Shown piece after piece: positions 60,213 to 64,000 of a stretch of 64,000 nt of DNA. The stretch is from assembly GCA_033002965.1 (NCBI GenBank), contig JAURVB010003213.1, forward strand, positions 1-64,000, read 5' to 3'. The translations under genes were made by a program, and so were the position numbers. Origin of the DNA: Piper betle (lineage: Eukaryota; Streptophyta; Magnoliopsida; Piperales; Piperaceae). Below the pieces are notes generated by a model, which searched no databases, was not told the origin of the DNA, and worked only from the letters and a program-made list of their open reading frames with translations. The first letter of the stretch is position 1, and each line of letters begins with the position of its first letter.

Positions 60213-60783
60213 TGTTGAGAAAATCTCCTAAGTTGGAGATCAACAACAACGAATACAAGATTTGGAAAAATAATGCCTGAGAAATAAAATAAAATAAAAC
60301 TAAAAGAAAAGAGATTTAACGTGAAAACCCTCCTATATAGAATCAAAACCCACGGGACAACAACGAACAACGAACAATTCATTACTTCAACTAAAGACTA
60401 CAAACATCAAATATATAGAGATATATAAGAAGATTATTCACTCAACTTATATTATTGAGATTACAAGATTTTTCTTTCTTTTAATATTCTATATAAGATT
60501 AAACTCGTGAATAATATTTTCCCTCTTTTTTATGTCTATATCTCTTCGATGGTGGTGTTTGATGTGGAGTTTTATTTTCTTCCAAACTATTAAAAGTGAA
60601 TAAACTTATTTGTGTTTTTTGACGTGTTGTAGAATTGAAATTTGATTAAGGGGCAAGCATTGGTAGAATTTTTCCCTCGTTAATCGTCAAAATTAAAGTC
60701 TATGTGGAAATTTAAAATAGCGTATGCATATTAAGACATTCTTTTATAGTTTTTTTGACATTCTTTCTGATGTTTCATGTTAG
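60213..60783. other. AT-rich DNA, partly related to ICln copy 1 introns
   Basis: No exon seen. Phrases such as TGAATAAACTTATTTGTGTTTTTTG near 60,597 and TATTAAGACATTC near 60,730 have counterparts near 57,491-57,560 and 57,600, so the duplicated block probably begins here or further left. Confidence 0.45.
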
Positions 60784-61886
60784 ATTGAAGCTGAAGGTGA
60801 TGGAAATGAAGATTTAAGGATTCAGAATCAGAAATTGATGAAAACCTATATACTATGCTTCTGCCATCTGATCTTGATAATCTATTTTTCCGAAGTAGAA
60901 TCGAAGTTACTAATGTAAAAGGAAGGCAAACTACTTATTTTACTCTTAAATGTATAGAAACTTTGATTTTATGTTATTGGTTATCTGTGATGCATGGAAT
61001 AAAGTTTTTTCCTATTTTTTCATATCCTAATTTTTATTAGAGATTAAATATGCTCTTCATGTAATCGACATTAATAAGTTCTTTTTTTTATTGGTTCCCT
61101 TTATATGCAGTGGATACACTCTTAAATGTCTTTTGCGAGTGTGCAGAGTTGAACCTAGAACCTTGTGATGGTAAGTAAAACTTTTTGTAATGTTTTTTTT
61201 AAAGAAGATATTTACTTTTTCTTGGTTGAGGTATAATTTAAATATGTTGTTTATGTTGTTTTGTAATTTAGAAGAGGAAGAAGAAGCAAATGAAAGGATT
61301 TTTGGTTCAGACCAGATAGGTGATGATTCCATGGAAACTTTTACTAGTACAACTTCACTCTTTATGACTTTTTGGTTCTGCTCATGTTAAGATTTTCCTC
61401 TAATATTGATTATTGTGAAGCTCTAGATGATTCAGAATTTTGTAATTCTCAAGTAAATTCTGCCAATCCCATTCGTTCTGCAAACGGTGATCACGAACCG
61501 TTCTGTGCTAGAGGTGATTCTATCAAGACCTCATTAATTCTTAGTCATTTCATCGAGTCTGACCATGCCTCTTTATCTTTTTCAGATTGTAATTAATTAA
61601 AATGCCTTTGGTATAGAGAATGGATGTATATGTGAAAAAGAGATTCTGGCTTCATCTGCTATAAGTGGAGTTGTGAATTATCTAGTTTTGAACCGAAATA
61701 ATCTTTTCGGTTGAGAACATTTTGGTTGGCTTATTGACTGCATATAGTTCTTGTGAAAACTCAATTTTTTTGTCGGTTGCCATTTCCCATTTGGTCTATG
61801 TTCTGCTAGTGCAGCTTCAAATTGATGATGAGAGATTTGAGGATGCAGAGGATGTGGAACAGAATATCCGCCACGGACCTTCTTGA
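60784..61886 (+). pseudogene. ICLN: ICln gene, copy 2, 3' part only
   Basis: Lacks exons 1-2. Exon 3 begins at 60,784 after TAG with IEAEGDGNED, then after a one-base shift DSESEIDENLYTMLLPSDL. Exon 4 (61,111-61,170) encodes VDTLLNVFCECAELNLEPCD. Exon 5 (from 61,272) encodes EEEEEANERIFGSDQIGDDS. A later exon encodes NSANPIRSANGDHEPFCARG up to a GTGATT donor near 61,514. The last exon, 61,815-61,886, encodes LQIDDERFEDAEDVEQNIRH and ends TGA. This copy is closer to the family consensus than copy 1 (it keeps CECAEL and ERFEDAE). Exons 1-2 of copy 1 spliced to this copy is formally possible but would not avoid the TGA in exon 2. Whether it is a spliced-in remnant or dead cannot be decided here. 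Confidence 0.75.
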
Positions 61887-62225
61887 TCCATTCTCAGGAA
61901 TGACTAGTGTATCGTTTGTAGAACATTCTCGTCTTGAGACACGTACAGTTAACTCTAGTTGAGTTGGTTGTTTTTTCAAGTTATGCTCGTAATGATCTAA
62001 TGTGTAGTGCTCTCTAATACATGAAAACTGGATTTGTAATCACGTGTGTTAAGTGTTGCAAAGAATTTGTGGTTTGATCAATGCCCTTCAAAAAAAATGC
62101 TACTATGGTATTGTTAGTGCTGTAGGTAGGCAATAAATTAAACTTGGAGGGAGTTTAGGGCATTGTTAGTGCTGTAGGTAGGTAATAAATTAAACTTGGA
62201 GGGAGTTTAGGGCCTCACAGAGGCT

Positions 62226-62230
62226 AAAAA
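62226..62230 (-). terminator. Pol III terminator of tRNA-Cys
   Basis: TTTTT on the minus strand, 8 bases after the mature tRNA 3' end. Confidence 0.7.
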
Positions 62231-62237
62231 GCGAAGA

Positions 62238-62309
62238 AGGGCCCAACCGGGTTCGAACCGGTGACCTCTTGATCTGCAGTCAAATGCTCTACCACTGAGC
62301 TATGGACCC
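62238..62309 (-). tRNA. tRNA-Cys(GCA)
   Basis: 72 bases on the minus strand, no intron. The acceptor stem GGGTCCA/TGGGCCC has one G-T pair. D-arm GCTCAGTGGTAGAGC, anticodon stem TTTGA/TCAAG with loop CTGCAGA (anticodon GCA), T-arm ACCGG-TTCGAAC-CCGGT and discriminator T are all sound. Box A (in the D-arm) and box B (GGTTCGAACCC) are intact, and a TTTTT terminator follows. CCA is not encoded, as expected for a eukaryotic nuclear gene. It is the right-hand end of the block shared with the ICln copy 1 flank. Confidence 0.97.
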
Positions 62310-64000
62310 GGTTGCTTACAAATCAATATTTAAACTATTTATTAAAAAAATAATTTCTACGTGACCTCTTGTCTTCAAACCAACAAATATAATGACCTTT
62401 TTATCTTCACTGGTTTTCAACAGCGCGACCAAGTGTACTCGTCACTTCCTGTTTCATGCACCATGGAAGCAACAATTACAATCCTCTCATGAATATACAT
62501 ACTTTGGTCTGTTTTTAGTACGTGTAAAAAATACAGTGTCTCCGGCAATTTTGTTGTATGACCTGATGGAAGGAGGGCGTACCTTGTTCTTTGTCGTACG
62601 TGCTTTATTAATTTATACCACTAATTACTATTCATATATTAATGGTCAGACATCTTCTAAGTATACAGATTTCTTTTATTTTCTTTCGCCTTCAATGCTT
62701 AGCTGATAGCCCCTCTTGTAAGCCCTGTTTACAAGCTTTAGTAGTTTGGCTTGTATTATAGTCTTCGTCAAATACGGAGAACCTACTTTGCTCCCTTGTT
62801 GGGAACGGGGACTTCTTGTCCCTTGGTATTATCGGAGGACCCCTACAAATTCCACGTTTGTTGGAATTGGTTAGGTAAGTAGCTTGGTACTTTTGGGAAT
62901 GCACACGACCCAATTTGATATCTTGAGCATGGCCGAAGACCGAACCGTATCCAATTGAATTTGATCAACTGAATCTGTTCGATTAAAAAAAAATTAAACA
63001 TAGATATTTTTTTATTTAACCGATCGATCGACCGAATGAATATTTAATATTTTATATCAATAATATAATGCTTTCAAATTATAATATATATTATAATTAA
63101 TTAACTTTATACATGAAATTAATATTTAATATCTAAAATAATACAAAATGACTTACATAGAAAAAAATAAAAGTCATCTCCGCATATTTAAGAATTTAGA
63201 ACAATTTATTTATATCAATAATCACATCAAATCGTTTACTATGTAATTAGAATATTTTCAATTAGTACTATAATTTACTAAATTTTTAAAATTTAGCTCT
63301 TATATATTTTTAAGTTAAACAAAAAATAATCAATATATAAAACTTTAAACTAATTTTGATATCAAAATGTAGTTCAATATTACATATATTTTTAAAATAA
63401 AATATTTTAATAGTTAATTCTTCATCCAATGTAGCTTAATTATATGAAAAAAATATGTAAAATAGTTAATTAATTGTAAAAATATTTTACAAATATTAAA
63501 AGAGTAAAGACTAACTATAACATTCTTATAGATTCATTATAAACATAAAGATGTTAAAATACTATTTTTATTAACACGATCATTAATATCTTCCTATTCT
63601 TTAATATTCATTATATCAAATAATTTTGACGATAAATTTATTTGTTTATGAACAAATAAAATATATTATAGTTTTCTTACATAATTCCGCTGAGTTTTCT
63701 AAGTAGGGAATAATCTTTTTAAAAAAGATGTCACAATATATGCATCATTGACACACCCTCCGTTCTTCCTACACTACATTGTACACAATTTTAGAAGACG
63801 GTGCCCGCACTCATGCATTGGTTGCAAACCAAACTCACCGGCTCGTTGATATTTGATACTGCACGTAGTTAATAATCTAACTTCCAACTGACTAACAGGT
63901 TGAAGTCTATGGAGCATGTGTTATGTAACTGTATATGTTAACAAAAAATCCAAGGTAAAAGTAAAACTCAATCACTCTGTAGCATAATGGCTTATCACAT
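62310..64000. other. AT-rich intergenic DNA with one GC-richer patch
   Basis: No nuclear gene seen. 62,695-62,915 is richer in GC than both sides and open for 73 codons on the minus strand; see findings. 62.93-63.7 kb is very AT-rich with repeated CGATCGA and GAACCG-type words that may be a MITE remnant. Confidence 0.5.

Noticed and set aside
1..64000. CRISPR arrays, operons or phage-like systems.
   Set aside because: None seen; introns, a nuclear tRNA and plant transposons show eukaryotic nuclear DNA, where these do not apply.

Overview
This is a stretch of flowering-plant nuclear DNA. The evidence is intron-split genes with GT-AG junctions, plant-specific families (ACR ACT-repeat protein, AT-hook/PPC protein, LRR receptor kinase, sterol 4-alpha-methyl oxidase, F-box/FBD relics), a nuclear tRNA-Cys gene, and AT-rich intergenic DNA full of transposon relics. 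Very GC-rich coding exons (for example 6.1-6.6 kb and 21.7-22.0 kb) set in AT-rich surroundings suggest a monocot. That is an inference from composition, and the species cannot be named.

Layout. 1-4.8 kb is AT-rich, with one degenerate MITE. 5.2-7.4 kb (+) carries a seven-exon protein with four ACT domains. 7.4-16.8 kb is intergenic, with a GC-rich element embedded in (TA)n at 13.25-14.1 kb. 17.35-20.36 kb (+) holds an AHL-type AT-hook/PPC DNA-binding protein. 21.17-22.01 kb (-) holds a DUF7054 (At4g22758-like) protein. 23.55-25.42 kb (+) holds a sterol 4-alpha-methyl oxidase of the SMO1 type. 25.73-27.14 kb has two adjacent TIR elements, one Mutator-like and one hAT-like. 28.29-32.57 kb (+) holds a triple-RRM hnRNP-Q-like protein whose last exon is duplicated just downstream. 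36.44-39.05 kb (-) holds an LRR receptor-like pseudokinase. 41.3-43.4 kb is an LTR-like repeat. 44.79-46.50 kb (+) holds ribosomal protein S13. From 46.9 kb to 62.3 kb the DNA is scrambled: three F-box/FBD relics, a copia gag/protease relic, an unidentified exon cluster, two partial tandem copies of the ICln (pICln, methylosome) gene, and an intact tRNA-Cys(GCA) with a half-tRNA relic at the matching place in the other copy.

The intact genes do not form a pathway; they are independent housekeeping or regulatory genes. The most interesting structures are the split and duplicated ICln-tRNA block, the duplicated terminal exon of the RRM gene with a patchwork junction, a ribosomal-protein promoter built from a 64-bp duplication whose two copies each keep a different core motif, and two unusual hairpin-rich non-autonomous elements. 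Several otherwise well-conserved genes carry single-base frame breaks, many in G/C runs, so assembly error must be weighed against real decay. Exon boundaries were placed by hand from splice consensus and family conservation; no alignment was run.
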